Part shown: positions 12,400-23,227 of the stretch, piece by piece
Layout of the letters: every line of letters begins with the position of its first letter
Numbering within the stretch: the stretch's first letter is position 1
DNA from: Durusdinium trenchii
Taxonomy: Eukaryota; Sar; Dinophyceae; Suessiales; Symbiodiniaceae
Length of the DNA stretch: 64,000 nt
Direction: 5' to 3'
Assembly: GCA_963970005.1 (NCBI GenBank)
Contig: CAXAMN010008447.1
Coordinates: 1-64,000, forward strand
The notes under the pieces: model-generated
Told to the model about the DNA's origin: nothing
Seen by the model: the letters and a program-made list of their open reading frames with translations, nothing else
Database searches by the model: none
Position numbers and translations under genes: made by a program

Positions 12400-15300
12400 G
12401 TTTGCTCTAAAGCAAGTTGCTGACAAGAGTACTTTTTGTGTTGACTTTTTTGATGCGCAAGCATTACTGACACTACTTTATTGCAACCAGTGCGGCTGAT
12501 ATGGGCTTTCTTTGGCGCACGGGGACATGACGCTTTCTTGCATCCCATGGGCTTTCTCCGCTCTTGCAACAATGCCCAGTTTCGGCTTCTTCTAGGCAGT
12601 TTGGATTCAGCTTGGGGTGTGAGTTCTTCTGCAGGAGAGAATGGGACAGGTGTGTCAAGCCTTGTCCCAAAATATGTGGAACACCCAAAATGTTCCTCCC
12701 CCATCGAATGGATAGGTTCGCCTTCAACGTAGCGAAACACTCCCAACCACTGGATGTTCACGACTATTCTTACGACTGAACGCATCACGACTGTCCTCAC
12801 GACTGCTCTTCCCTCATCACTTGTTCTCTTTCTCCAATTCCGGGTGGTTTCTGGGGTGTTTCACGAGGGCTACCCTGTCCCTTTGAGCTGAAAGCAGGCA
12901 CATGATATGATCGAAAACCATGTCAGTCTTCTGCCAATGACGCCAATGACCACTGGACCGGGCGAACTCAACGAACAGCAATTGATACCTGCGGTGGGTC
13001 GAGTCTCGAACTTAGCTGCTTCCCACAGAAACCAGGATCGACCAGATTCATCAGCTGGCCCAACCACCGCAAATTGTATACTTTCTAGTCCTCCAGCTCA
13101 TTCAATCTCTCTCTCTCTCTCTATCTCTTTCCCTCGCTCCCTCGCCCCCTCGCCCCCTCGCCCTCGCTGACTTGCTATCGTCCTGGAGCTCTCTCTATAT
13201 AGGTGGTCTTAGCCACCCCTAGAAAGTGACATTGATGAGTTGAGGCACCGTTGGTTTTAAGACAAAGCCCTAACAGTAGCCCCCTGACTCCTAGAGCTTC
13301 GCCCTCAGGAGAGGCAGCCACTGAAAAAGCTGTGACCAAGGCTTCGAGGCTTCGGATTGCGGCAGCGTGTGCAAAACTGATATCCCATGTCACACTTGTA
13401 GTGAATGAGGGAGGTTTCGCCCCCACTATATATAGATTCCTTGTGTGTCCATTCCCTCATTCCTTGCGAGTAGACGGTTTTTGTTGGTTCCGGGCCAGGA
13501 TTCTCTTTTGCGAACAAGTGGGGTCAGTGCCGGATATCATACATCCCTCAATTGAACAGCGGACCATGGCTGTGGGCACTCTTGCTCGGATGGCCTGCAC
13601 CTTTCATGATTGGCAATTGAGAGCGATGACACAATCTCTACAGTTATGCGTATTAAAGACTTATATATTTGATCAAAACTTGACCAGGCAAGGATGAGAA
13701 TCGAGCTCAATGGATTTTTGTACACTCAGCCTGTTGCAGAGACCCATCACCATGCCCTTGCCGAATGCGGCACACCTCACATGGGACATTTTCATGGCTG
13801 AGACGCAGGGACCCAACCGTATTTTCTTCAACCCTCTCAGATGGTTTCGCTGGCTCTGTGCAGAACCTGGCTGGGGAGTATGATGAAGCAGTTGGCATGA
13901 CAATGGACCCGTCGTGATCCCATGTGTGTGTGGCGGTGGGTTCTGTAGCAAAGGAGCTCCAGATTCCCAAGATAGAGGAAGTTTGTCGTTTTTCCACTTC
14001 TCGCTGTGCTTTTGGACGTCTTAAAATGATCTTATGCACCCAATAGCCGCTAGCCCGGCAGTTGGTTTCTCTTGCTTTGGTGAGGCAGCACGACTTCATC
14101 TTCTGTGCCAACATCGTAGGCGTGGGCTGTGAGTGGAGCCAATTTGCCAACAGCCTAATGTGGCTTGAGCAGGCAAAGGATTATATATATACTATACCCT
14201 CCGCAAAACTCTTGGCAATTCCGAAGTGTTGGGTAAAATGGAAGTTTGCCAAAACTAGTCAATGGAAGTTGAGCCAAGAGTCTTGACGCATTGGTCATCC
14301 TAGAGACCGCATGATTTGGATGTGGATCCCAAATGAGCTACTGTTCAAAGAAGAAGCTGAAATGGACTCTTATGAAGTCGATTGTCTCTCAATTTTCTGT
14401 TTCCAGCCAAGCAGTGGTCTAGTCTAGTTTGGCCTCCATATTGATTCTATCCTTCTCTGGGGGTCCTTCTGACTCGATGGTGTGGAGTGGACGGAAGCAA
14501 CCCGCTTCAGGCACTTTGGGCAATGCCATCCAAGCGCTTCAGGTGCTGAGCGGTTGCTGGTGGGACAAGACGGGACAAGCAAAAGAACTACGCTCTGAAG
14601 ACATCTCAAGAAATGGCATGTCATTGGGGTTCATCATCGACAGTTTTTTTGTCAAGGCTAGGACTTAGGAGCAGAGGTTGACGACGCTCTCTTTCAGGAT
14701 CTGTAGGTCCGTCCATATTGGGAAATCACGGACACGGATTTTTACGCCTGGATTGCCAGCACTGAAAGCATCCCGCTATTAGACCACAGTGATAAGAGGC
14801 AGGATGACGAAGAAGGTGCTCCTCAATTTAGGGTCTTGGTGACGCACCCAGAAGTTCTGCACTGCCCCGCTTGCGCGAGGCCTTCCTAATCATCGCGGAT
14901 CGACTCCAAGCGAGGTGACCTGTCGCGGGATCTGGGCCGTCCTCTCTTCATGGTCTTCATTTGCGCGTGAAAGCAGCATCGATCGTTGGTGATCGTTTTG
15001 TTGCAGCATCCCGCAATCCACTCGGTGGACTCAACAGCTTCTTAACATCAATAATAAGCGCGCCCTTAATGTGATCCACTTCTATTTGTTTTTCTGGGGG
15101 TACCCATTGTTGGCTTCTACCTAGTCGTACTTCTGCTACTTATATACTTTGTTTAAAAGCGGCAGGGCCCCTCGTCCGCACGTTGCGTCGCTGTGATTTG
15201 CAGGGGTTGGCGGGTCCTGGTGCTCTTGCCAGCTGTGGGGCTTCATGAATATGACCGTGAGCCGCTGCCGGAGTATGCAAACGGCACTGGCTGGGAGGAG

Positions 15301-16640
15301 CTCTTTGATTTGAGCCTTGAAAGTGAAAGCCGTGTGAAGGCCTTGCAAAGGCCTCGCTCCTGTTCCAGGCCCCATTAGCACACCGTGCACGGAAAAGTGA
15401 GCTGATGGGATGTAATTAGTACATTAGGACATGGGCTTTGGGATGCCCAAACTCGAAACCCATGGTGTATTACGGTGCTTTGACATGCCTTTTGGATGCC
15501 AGCATAGATTCGAGGCCGGTGCAGCTCTCTGTTGGTACTATCCATAATCGGATAATGCATCGGCACTTCAAGGGCAATACACCTATAGTTCTCAATCAAC
15601 ACACATTGAGGGTGGCCACACAGACAAGGCACGAGAGATGTGAAACATAGTGCTCGAGGTTGCGACTGAGATCTAGCTCATGTCTTCAATGTTTCAAGTG
15701 TGCCACCTGTTGAGGGACACCACCTGTGAGTCAAGTCAGGGATGGTCTGGTCACTGCCCTGCATTGGTGGTTTTGTCATCCCCACCTTGGGGATATCGCC
15801 TGGGAGATATCGTCTGGGACAGTGGTTACATGTGGCCACTAGTTCTACGATGAGTTAGTATGAGTTATAGTCATAGTATATAGTTCTATCTCTGACATGT
15901 GCTGTTTTCAGTCTACTTGAGGGTCACTGCAACTGAGTGGATTTTTGGACTTGTGTTGAAAAGCAGCTTGCTTCTCATGCAAACTGAGTGAATTGAAGCA
16001 TGTCTGGGTCTGTGCTGAGGACTCCATTGAAGAAGATTCTGGATATAGAGGAGGCCATATGCCAAATGGAACACAGGAGGTTTTGGAAGGTGTGGATGCT
16101 TTGAGAAGGACTTCTGGTAGGCAGCTTAATGGAACTTCTGTGTAACCCTTTTCCTTGTCGCTTAGGATGGATTTATCCATCCCATCCACAGACCTGTGCC
16201 CCTCTCTGCAACACGCACACGCCAAGAGGTGACGGACACGGTGGCGGAGCGGCGGAGGGTCACCTGCTGGGAGGAATCCTGTGAGATCTCGGTGTGGTCG
16301 ATGGCACAGGCGTGGAGTTTTTTTTTTTTTTCGCCTGGGGATGTTGCGCAGAAGATCTAGTGTTTGGCGTTGTGGGTCTCTGGGTTGGGAGGTTCAAAGG
16401 TGGTGCTTGGGTTGAAGTTACCCAAGGGAATTCTCACCAAGTCCTGAGCTATTTGTCTTTTGCATCTGCATACCAATTGTCAGTAAGAGACATTTCTGAG
16501 TACGAACAAGTTGCCGTTGGCACCTGCGTGATTCGCGGGTGTGTTTTGAGAGACTTCAGTCCATTTCTCGGGAGCAGACTGGGAGGGGGGTGGACACTGG
16601 AACGTCAGCGCACCAACCACCCGGCCGCACTCCTCAGCAG
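12400..16640. other. no confident gene
   Basis: Contains a CT-rich stretch (13108-13170, TCTC then CCCTCG units), short overlapping frames and no recognisable domain. A T-run (about 16318-16331) precedes a 170-codon frame at 16294-16806, most of which is not exon-like apart from the short exon called at 16641. Confidence 0.4.
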
Positions 16641-16695
16641 GTGCGAGTGCAAGATCTCCGTGAGGTCCAAGTGCCTCACGTTTGGATGGGCCCCG
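16641..16695 (+). CDS. candidate internal exon, unknown protein
   Basis: A 55-nt open segment lies between an acceptor (TCCTCAGCAG ending at 16640) and a consensus donor (CCCG then GTAAGG at 16696). Its reading VRVQDLREVQVPHVWMG is typical coding sequence. It is probably an upstream exon of the gene ending at 17226, but the phases do not join directly (this exon ends in phase 1, the next starts in phase 0), so another exon may lie between. Function unknown. Confidence 0.4.
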
Positions 16696-16956
16696 GTAAG
16701 GCGGGGGTCGCCAGCGGGGTCGCCAGCGGCTGGCGGGTCATACAGTGGTATGAGACATATGAGGCTGGTTGATACGGTACACATCAGGAGTGGCAGTGGA
16801 CGTTGACAATATATTTTGGGTTTGATGAAAGATTCATCAGCCAATGAGTGGTGGGGAGGCGCATTCCCATCTTCGTTAACTCCTAGGGAAGAACCTCGCG
16901 GCAATCTTAATTCCACCTTACCTCCTCACACTTTCTTCCATTCCCTTTTGTTCCAG

Positions 16957-17226
16957 GAGGAGTGGATGTTCTCGCAGCTGTATGACAACCTGGAGTCTTT
17001 GGCCGGATCCACCTACGCAGCCCCCATCCGGGTCTTCTGGCAGATGCAGCGCTTCTCGCCCACGCGCTGTGCACCCTTCGTGTACCCAGAGGCTGCGCAG
17101 CGGATCAGTGAGCACTTGCAGCCCAAGCTGGTGGCCTCCGATTCTGGGATCCAGAAGCAGTGTGGGCAGTGGAGTGCGTGGGTTGCTTCAACGGTGAAGG
17201 CAAGCGTGGAGAAAGCCCATCACTAG
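16957..17226 (+). CDS. terminal exon of an unrecognised protein
   Basis: A polypyrimidine tract and acceptor (CCCTTTTGTTCCAG ending at 16956) are followed by 89 open codons and a TAG stop. The segment begins EEWMFSQLYDNLESLAG, has balanced amino-acid use, a GC-rich third position and a hydrophilic C-terminus, unlike the flanks. I do not recognise the family. The MULE-type element begins roughly 80 bases downstream of the stop. Confidence 0.6.
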   Translation, partial: EEWMFSQLYDNLESLAGSTYAAPIRVFWQMQRFSPTRCAPFVYPEAAQRISEHLQPKLVASDSGIQKQCGQWSAWVASTVKASVEKAHH

Positions 17227-17307
17227 TTCACTCTTGCTTACCAACTTGGTTGCTTTGAACATCAACCTTCCAGAAATCCTGAATGCCATTCTGTTCTATG
17301 CAGAAAT

Positions 17308-17560
17308 GGGCACTAATGGGCGGGTTGGGTGTTTTCAGTTCCCAGATTGGTGTTTTCCCTTCCCGTGGTGTTTCCTTTTCCCAGATTGGTGTTTTCGGTT
17401 CCCGTGGTGTTTCTGGTTCCCAGGTCTTGGTGTTTCCAGTTCCTGGATTGGTGTTTTCCTTGCCCAGCTCCTGTGTTGGTGTTTTTGGTTCCCAGGTTTG
17501 GGTGTTTTCAGTCCTGGACAATGTGTTCCCTGCCCGGCTCCTGTGTTGGTGTGCCCTTTC
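17308..17560 (+). repeat. left minisatellite arm, GGTGTTTTCGGTTCCC units
   Basis: About ten imperfect copies of a unit of around 17-25 bases, each containing GGTGTTT followed by a TTCC core. The plus strand reads this orientation; the right arm of the element reads its complement. The long frames in all three registers come from repetition. Confidence 0.8.
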
Positions 17561-17599
17561 ACGTGTTTGTTTGTCAGCTTTCGTTTGAATTTCTGGCTA

Positions 17600-18115
17600 C
17601 CATTGCCCACCGCTGGATTTGAAAGCACGTACTCGTGTCACACAATTAAACAGACAAAGAACACCGCAAAACCATCAAAGCCATTCGCTGGAAAACATGT
17701 CAGTTTGCGTAAACCCACTGCCGCAAAAACACAAGGTACCCGGTGACACCATCATAACCGCGCACTGTACGAACACACAGACGAAAGCATACAGAGCTTC
17801 ATTTTTGGCCATGACGCACTGGGAGACCCTCAGCGAAGAAGACGAGGCAGGTGGTACAAAGTTATCTATCATGTAGTGTATCGCTCCTACCATGCCGTTA
17901 CACCGCTGGTTTTGAAAGCACGTACTCGTGTCACACAATTAAACAGACAAAGAACACCGCACTGTACGAACACATAGACGCAAGCACACAGAGCTTCAGT
18001 TTTGGCCATGACGCGCTGGGAGAACCTCAGCGAAGAAGACGAGGCAGGTGGTACAAACTTATCTATCATGTAGTGTATCGCTCCTACCATGCCGTTACAA
18101 TTTGGCATGTAACCT
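17600..18115 (+). repeat. direct duplication within the MULE-type element
   Basis: The segment starting CGCTGGATTTGAAAGCACGT at about 17610 and running to the TACCATGCCGTTACA motif at about 17887 recurs at about 17902-18100. The second copy lacks roughly 95 internal bases (after AAGAACACCGCA). Shared blocks include CACACAATTAAACAGACAAA and TATCTATCATGTAGTGTATC. The plus-strand frame 17851-18240 runs through it, but I recognise no domain. Confidence 0.8.
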
Positions 18116-18119
18116 TGTA
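18084..18119 (+). repeat. 36-bp perfect inverted repeat, left arm
   Basis: These 36 bases (starting CTACCATGCCGTTACAATTT) are the exact reverse complement of 18698-18733. The two arms are separated by about 580 bases and sit just upstream of the transposase start. They could be a former terminal repeat of a nested short element, or a remnant of an inverted duplication. Confidence 0.9.
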
Positions 18120-18289
18120 CCAGGCCAACTGGTGCTGGACCGCCAAAGAATATTTGCGCCAGCACTGTGCCCTTACAGTGAAAACACCAGCCTGTAGCTT
18201 AATTGCAGCTGCTTCTGCTTACTTAGCTTTGCGCGGCTAAGTCTGAGCCGACCAGGTTGGATTCCTCCGCTTCGCTGTCGTTTGGCCCC

Positions 18290-18530
18290 CAGCTGCAGCA
18301 GTACTGTTTGGTTCTGCAGCACGTAGTTCGCTCTTGTCCGTGCTTACTGCTGTGCTGGCTGTTGCTGTTCCCGCTGTTCTTGCGGCCGCTGTTCCTGTCG
18401 CTGTCGTGGTTGTTTCTGTTGTTGTTGTTGTTGCTGTTGCTTCTGTTGCTGTTGCTGTTGCTGGATGCGGCTGCTGCTGTTGCTGCTGCTGGTGGTGGTG
18501 CTGCTGCTGCTGCTGCGGCGGTTCTTCTTT
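18290..18530. repeat. CTG/TTG trinucleotide-rich block
   Basis: Runs of TGCTGT, TTGTTG and CTGCTGCTG. Frames encode poly-Leu/Val/Cys on plus and poly-Gln/Ser/Ala/Asn on minus. A block of similar GTT/GTG composition lies on the other side of the transposase (21065-21345). Confidence 0.85.
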
Positions 18531-18697
18531 GCCGCCTGTCCTTCTTTGTCGCCTGTCCTGCGTTGCTCATTCTGCCTTGTCAGGATGAGCCGGTGCGCGA
18601 AGAGGCTCGTGCGCCAAAAGCTTGCTCTAGACTCCTCTACTCCATTCAATGGCATGTTTGTCTGCAGAGTCTGCAATCGATGTTTTGCTACTCACAC

Positions 18698-18733
18698 TAC
18701 AAGGTTACATGCCAAATTGTAACGGCATGGTAG
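18698..18733 (-). repeat. 36-bp perfect inverted repeat, right arm
   Basis: Reverse complement of 18084-18119, without mismatch. The transposase ATG at 18743 lies ten bases beyond it. A short frame (18654-18722) here contains a C-x2-C spacing followed by histidines, which might be the relic of an N-terminal zinc finger, but it is not in the transposase frame. Confidence 0.9.
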
Positions 18734-18742
18734 CCGCGGTCC

Positions 18743-19933
18743 ATGCCGGACACACTGTCGGCTTTGTTTTTACTTGATGAGCCGGTCCTGACCCAGGACG
18801 AAGTTTGCATCATTTTTTCTTGCCCGGGCATGGTTCGCCATTTTGAACGTTACCAAGATACTACATTGTGCTGCACTGTTGATGCGAAAATGAAAGTTGC
18901 CGAGCATGGGTATGGCGTTGCGACTTTCGGTCTCCTCACTCGCGACAAACTACGAAAAACCACTTTGTCGCGTGCTGCCCGCACGGACTCCACACCTGCT
19001 CGAACTCAAGGGTTCGTCTTTACAAGTCACACCGTGCCCGTCGTGCAAGCGATTTTCCATCAAGAAACGCACGGCAATTTCCAACGCTTATTCCGGGCCG
19101 TGGACAAGCTCTGGCAAAACAGTGCATCTCCACCCCGTCCATCGCTTGCAACTTTGCCATTCCAATTGCACAAAGATTTCAAAAAAGAGATTGAAACTGC
19201 CCGCGTCGATTGCTTCCCACACTCCCGTGCATGTGATGATTTCTTCCATTGGAGCCAAAAGCAGCATACGACTATGGCTGCAAAGTGCTGCAAAACGGTC
19301 TTACGAAAGGGGAAATGGGTCAAGGAACATTTGGATTGGGCAGTTGCTGCGGTGCGACTTCTGCGCTTGCTTCCCACGTTGCGCTTGTTTTCCCCTTTGT
19401 GGGCTGCGTATCTTCGTCGACTTACCGAACATGGAGAGCATGACTTGGTCGCTTGGTTACGAACCTATGAAAGGCCGCTGCCTTTCGCTTTGGCGCAGCA
19501 GTACGCAAGTTCTTCGCCACCCCCAACTTATGTCAGCTTTTGGACTGGCTTCGAAGGCACTGTGGCTGGCAGTGGTGCAGGCAACCAACCTGCGGAGGCC
19601 TTGCACGCACCATGGCAGCGTGAACTTCAAGCTTTGGGAGGTAAGGGCAACATCAGCCACGTGCTAGGCGTGATGCAAAAGCTGTACACGCAGCATTGGG
19701 AGAACTGGTATGACTGGCACAGTTCGGACCCTTTACGACTTTCGGCATCTGCTCCTCGCCTGCTTTCAGTTTTTTTGTTCTTTCGCTTCACAATTTTGCA
19801 GCACTCCGACTTACGCAATCATGTCATATGTCACATTCTCGGCGGCATAGATACAATCAATATTGCACTGCTCCTTGGTCACCTTGGATCCCGGCTTCTT
19901 GTTTCGTTTCCTCAGCTGCTTCGCGCAGCATAA
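18743..19933 (+). pseudogene. MULE-like transposase, DDE-type core
   Basis: The 396-codon frame starts at an ATG. Domain reading: the first catalytic Asp is probably D47 in CCTVDAKMKV, followed by the MULE-typical GYGVATFGLL strand. A second Asp lies in LHKDFKKEIE (D145), next to CFPHSRACDDF. The acidic residue in GNQPAEALHAPWQ (about E285) is the likely third. Known MULE transposases carry this D-D-E arrangement followed by a SWIM zinc finger. The SWIM finger is found 500 bases downstream but in a broken frame, so I call a pseudogene. An alternative is a spliced gene with introns in the 3' part. Confidence 0.75.
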
Positions 19934-19944
19934 CCTAGTTCGTT

Positions 19945-20271
19945 TTGCCCGGCAGACAGGAGGTGGACCCGAACCTCATCAGCAGCAGCGCTCTGGCTCG
20001 CGCTGGCCGGACGAATGCGGCTCGCTTTGCGGAGTTGCCTTCGGACACCACTTTTACCATCATCGGTCACAATCCTACAACCGTTGCAATGATTGCAAAC
20101 GAAAGCCGGTCGCCTTTGAACTTGCGCACTGCAACCGCTGGTGCGCTTTTGATTGCAGGCACGAACGTGTCCCAGTCCTTGCAGAACACCGGGATTCTGA
20201 GCGCTTCCAATGCGCTCAACCTTTCCAGCTTGCGGGCAGTTTTTCAGGCTTCAACGGGCCAAAGAACCTAA
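19945..20271 (+). pseudogene. transposase middle part, shifted frame
   Basis: After the stop at 19931-19933 the coding character continues in a different frame with regular Ala/Thr/Asn-rich sequence (for example FAELPSDTTFTIIGHNPTT). It lies between the transposase core and the SWIM finger and probably belongs to the same protein. The frame change is either a frameshift mutation or an intron I cannot place. There is no ATG at its start. Confidence 0.45.
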
Positions 20272-20272
20272 A

Positions 20273-20674
20273 GTTGGCTCTGCTTTCCTGTTCGTTCCAG
20301 TTTGGTCGTTGCAGTTCATGTCCTCAAGTTTTTCGATGTTTTTCGGCTTTGTTCCGAAGGCCGCCTATGTTCAAGCTTCATGCATGTGAAATACAATCTG
20401 CCACTCATACACCCCCGGGTCAACGCCTTGCTTGGCCCAGGACATTGTCTATGTCATTGACCGCGATGGTTCTGCTGCGTGCACCTGTGGCATTTTTGCT
20501 TTGCACGGCGGTTGTGATCACGCAACTTTTGCCGATAGTTTGCAGATCCGTGCCCGGCCGCCAAAGCTAGACTTGAACCAATTGCCTGCCACCACCCGGC
20601 AAAAGGGTCGGAAGCGGAAAGCTGAACCGTGCCCCCGCCAACAACGGCGCCAGCACAAACGCGCCGAGCAGTAA
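20273..20674 (+). pseudogene. transposase C-terminal part with SWIM zinc finger
   Basis: Frame 2 reads FVPKAAYVQASCM, hits TGA at 20387, then continues open to the stop at 20672-20674. It contains CTCGIFALHGGCDH (20480-20521), a textbook C-x-C-x8-C-x-H SWIM signature, followed by a Lys/Arg-rich tail (KGRKRKAEP). SWIM fingers bind DNA and are typical of MULE transposases. The in-frame TGA is either a real disruption or part of an unrecognised intron. Confidence 0.7.
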
Positions 20675-21064
20675 GTGGAAGCTTGGTCTGCAGGGCTCCA
20701 ACTTTTTTTTGCATGCTTTGCTGCACATGTTTACGTTCATTTCCCAAAGCCACTTGCCGTCACGCGTCACTTACACATCACTGTGGTTAACAAGTTGCAT
20801 TGTCGCCTTCTGCAGTCTCTCTCTACGGCTTGTCGGTTTCATGTTGTGAGCTTGCGCGCATCTGAGGCCAACGTCGACGCAGGTCGTGTGAGTGCTAGTT
20901 TCATGTCCGTGTGCGGCAGGACTTAGCTGTTGTGACGCTGGGGTTCAAAAAGATTTGCCCACTTCCTGCTTGGGCAACCATGCTGAAGCGTTGCTTCTTT
21001 TCCATTTGCTTGGACACCAATTTCATTCAGCCACACTGGCGCAACCTTGCCGCCAAGTTCCTAT

Positions 21065-21082
21065 CGCTGTCGCGGTTGTTTC

Positions 21083-21113
<31 letters not shown>

Positions 21114-21345
21114 GGTGGTGGTGTTCTTGATGGTGTTGTTGTTGTTGTCGTCGATTTTCGCATGTTGTTTGTTGATCGTTGTTGGTCGTCGTTGTTGGTC
21201 CTCGTCGTCGGTGTTGTGGTTGTTGTTGTTGTGGTGGTCTTTGTTGCTGTTGTTGGTGGTGGTCGTGGTGGTGGTGGTGGTGGTCGTGGTGGTCGTGGTG
21301 GTGGTGAAGGTGCTGGTGGTGGTAGTGGTTGTGGCTTTTGGTGGT
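21065..21345. repeat. GTT/GTG trinucleotide-rich block
   Basis: Runs of GTTGTT and GTGGTG. Long frames on both strands (poly-Val/Gly/Leu on plus, poly-Thr/Asn on minus) are composition artefacts. It is positioned symmetrically with the CTG-rich block on the other side of the transposase. Confidence 0.9.
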
Positions 21346-21440
21346 TCGTGTTTGTTCGTGTCTTTACAAAAACTCTTTCGCGTTGTCCCGCGACAACACA
21401 AGACTCCCACCACTTCGCACGGGATCACAGCACACCCGAC

Positions 21441-21775
21441 ACGGGAACCGAAAACACCGGACGCGAAAACCAGCAACACTGGAGACCTAAACGCACCGAA
21501 CGCGGGAACCGAAAACACCGGACGCGGGAACCGAAAACACCCGCGCAATTTTTCCCTCTTCAACGCAAGGTGGGAACCGAAAACACCATCACAGGAACTG
21601 AAAACACCCGCGGGCACTGAAAAAACCGAGCCGGGCACCGAAAACACCGCCGCGCGGGAACCAAAAACCCACTTGGGAACCAAAAACACCGCGGGAACCG
21701 AAAACACCAACGCGGGAAGAAAAAACACCGCGGGAACCGAAAACACCAATCCGGGAACCAAAAACCCGGAGCCCC
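21441..21775 (-). repeat. right minisatellite arm, CGGGAACCGAAAACACC units
   Basis: About fifteen imperfect copies of a 17-25-base unit with the core GGGAACCGAAAACACC. It is the reverse complement of the unit in the left arm (17308-17560). The pair flanks the transposase in inverted orientation, as the ends of one element would. Confidence 0.85.
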
Positions 21776-21783
21776 TAATGGGC

Positions 21784-22250
21784 TTGGTCGATTTGAGCCA
21801 AGAACTCCTCCTGATAGCCATATTGCTATCCACAATCCACACACCTTGGCAGAGCTTCAAGCGCTCGACCAGCAACAAGACCAGGGCACCTTGACTTATT
21901 CCGGGCCTCCATTCCACTCGTGATGTCTCGATGTCTCCAATCTATTGTATAAATATACATATATATTTCTTGTGTGCAATCCCTCATGAAAGACTTGACT
22001 GTTCAAGATCTGAGCAGTCCAACCGACTGTTGGTCAGAGATTTTCCCATCAAACCATGGATTTCCTGTTTTTATCTGCCATCACTTCTGTGTTCTCGTTC
22101 CCACCTGCCCAGCCAGAGCTGTTATCCACTTCACCTTGAGGGTGATGTTCAATTCTTCAGATAACTCGTCCTAAATGCATGCTTTCCTATGATTCCTTCC
22201 TTTCCCCTCACCCTGTGTCACCCTGTGTCACCGTGTGTCGCACCCCCAAG
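21784..22250. other. no gene seen
   Basis: AT-rich stretch with a short TATACATATATAT tract at about 21952-21966 and CCCTGTGTCA repeated at 22211-22230. It separates the MULE-type element from the first exon of the next gene. Confidence 0.5.
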
Positions 22251-22410
22251 GAGCCGTGTGCCTTCGTCTACGTGAGCCACATCCTTCGGCGCGACGGCCT
22301 GTGGCCCCTGCAAAGCGCCAGTGGCTGGTTCACGCAGCCCATCCAGGCAGCGATCGGCCGCGTGGCGGTGGCAATTGGGGAGCTCTTGGAGGCAACGGCA
22401 GGGTGGCAGG
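22251..22410 (+). CDS. exon a of an unrecognised protein
   Basis: Acceptor CACCCCCAAG ends at 22250, and a GT donor follows at 22411 (phase 1). The reading begins EPCAFVYVSHILRRDG and continues with an amphipathic, Ala/Val/Ile-rich segment (AAIGRVAVAIGELLEA). The sequence is GC-rich with coding-like composition. The next exon joins in phase. I do not recognise the family. Confidence 0.55.
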
Positions 22411-22542
22411 GTTGGGGGCCCTTGGGGGTTTGAAGAATCACATCGAGTTTTGCTTGGGATGGTTTGCAGGCAGACGCATTCTGCAACCTTTTCTTTTTTG
22501 CGCAACATACTGTCTTGGGATGCGCCTGATGGTTGGAACCAG

Positions 22543-22631
22543 GAGCAGCAAATTTCTTGCGCCAACTTCTACGTGAAGCTTCTGGGCCTCTCCGGGCAGG
22601 ACGCGGCCACAAAGCGTTTTGCGCCGATAAG
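22543..22631 (+). CDS. exon b of an unrecognised protein
   Basis: The acceptor AACCAG ends at 22542. Phase 1 joins exon a and gives GAANFLRQLLREASGPLR. A GC donor (AAG then GCGCAGG) leaves phase 0. The competing frame (QQISCANFYVKLL) is also open, so the choice rests on phase matching with exon a. Confidence 0.45.
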
Positions 22632-22773
22632 GCGCAGGCCCACCCACTGGCACCCACTGGCGCAAAACTCAGGAAGAAGAACCTCGGGATCTGTGAACAC
22701 TTCTCAGTATTTTCATATTTTCGAGAGGGAAGCACCCTTCTTAATGCCAAGGTTTCGTCTCCGAACAGCGCAG

Positions 22774-22852
22774 GACTTTGTGGAGTTGGTGGAGCAGGGT
22801 GCCAGGGAGGGGAAAGTGGGCTTCGTGGCGAAGAGGCTCAAGAAGCGGAACT
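22774..22852 (+). CDS. exon c of an unrecognised protein
   Basis: Phase 0 after the acceptor GCGCAG. The reading DFVELVEQGAREGKVGFV is followed by a basic stretch (AKRLKKRN). A GTAAAC donor follows at 22853. Directly joining to exon d in this phase would create a stop, so the exact 3' edge is uncertain. Confidence 0.45.
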
Positions 22853-23079
22853 GTAAACTTTGCATGGCAGGAGAGAGTTGGACAGGGGAGCAGCAGCTAT
22901 GATGATTTTTTCAAGAGGGGAGCATCTAGAGATGAACTGCGGATTTTGGGATTATTTTGAAGATTTTGCATGCTTTGCATTGCAGGCGCAGCTGGTTTTG
23001 GGATGAGAATCAGGTGTCACATTCAGTGAAGTGCCCTTCAAGCTTGATGGTTTGTTCTTTTTGTTCTTTCCCTGTGAAG

Positions 23080-23227
23080 GAAACATGGAGATTCTTCAGC
23101 GAGCTTCTTATGCCCCTCTCTTGGTGGCCGAGCCAGACACTTTCTGGCCGGATTTGCCTGCCAGCCGTTTGCTGGCACAAGAGAAGCCCGTGGCCTACTT
23201 GTATGGAGAAGTGCTTTCCAAGAGGAG
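23080..23227 (+). CDS. exon d of an unrecognised protein
   Basis: Acceptor CCCTGTGAAG ends at 23079. The reading MEILQRASYAPLLVAEP continues through PDLPASRLLAQEKPVAYLYG and ends near an AG/GTGG donor. The composition is strongly coding-like and there are no low-complexity runs. Family not recognised. Confidence 0.55.

Larger units (their letters stand above)
17308..21783. mobile_element. decayed MULE-type DNA transposon with inverted minisatellite ends
   Basis: A block with GGTGTTTTCGGTTCCC-type units (17308-17560) at the left and the reverse-complement CGGGAACCGAAAACACC units (21441-21775) at the right enclose a MULE-like transposase with a SWIM finger. The outer edges are also similar in inverted orientation (CACTAATGGGCGGGTT on the left, and CATTAGGGGCTCCGGGTT read on the other strand on the right). 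I infer that the arrays form the terminal inverted repeats of one element of about 4.5 kb. I could not identify a target-site duplication. The transposase is broken, so the copy is probably inactive. Confidence 0.65.

Noticed and set aside
11951-12423. Frames crossing the N run
   Set aside because: They consist mainly of unknown bases.
18223-18733. Poly-Gln/Ser and poly-Leu frames
   Set aside because: Trinucleotide repeat; all frames are open, no coding bias.
21783-21799. Possible spliced-leader relic (GAGCCAAG here and at about 14271)
   Set aside because: Only a few bases match the end of the dinoflagellate spliced leader, too short to support retroposed mRNA.
20892-21917. Long frames of 240-330 codons on both strands (poly-Val/Gly, poly-Thr/Asn, ENTxxGTEN repeats)
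   Set aside because: They lie over GTT/GTG trinucleotide repeats and the right minisatellite arm of the MULE-type element.
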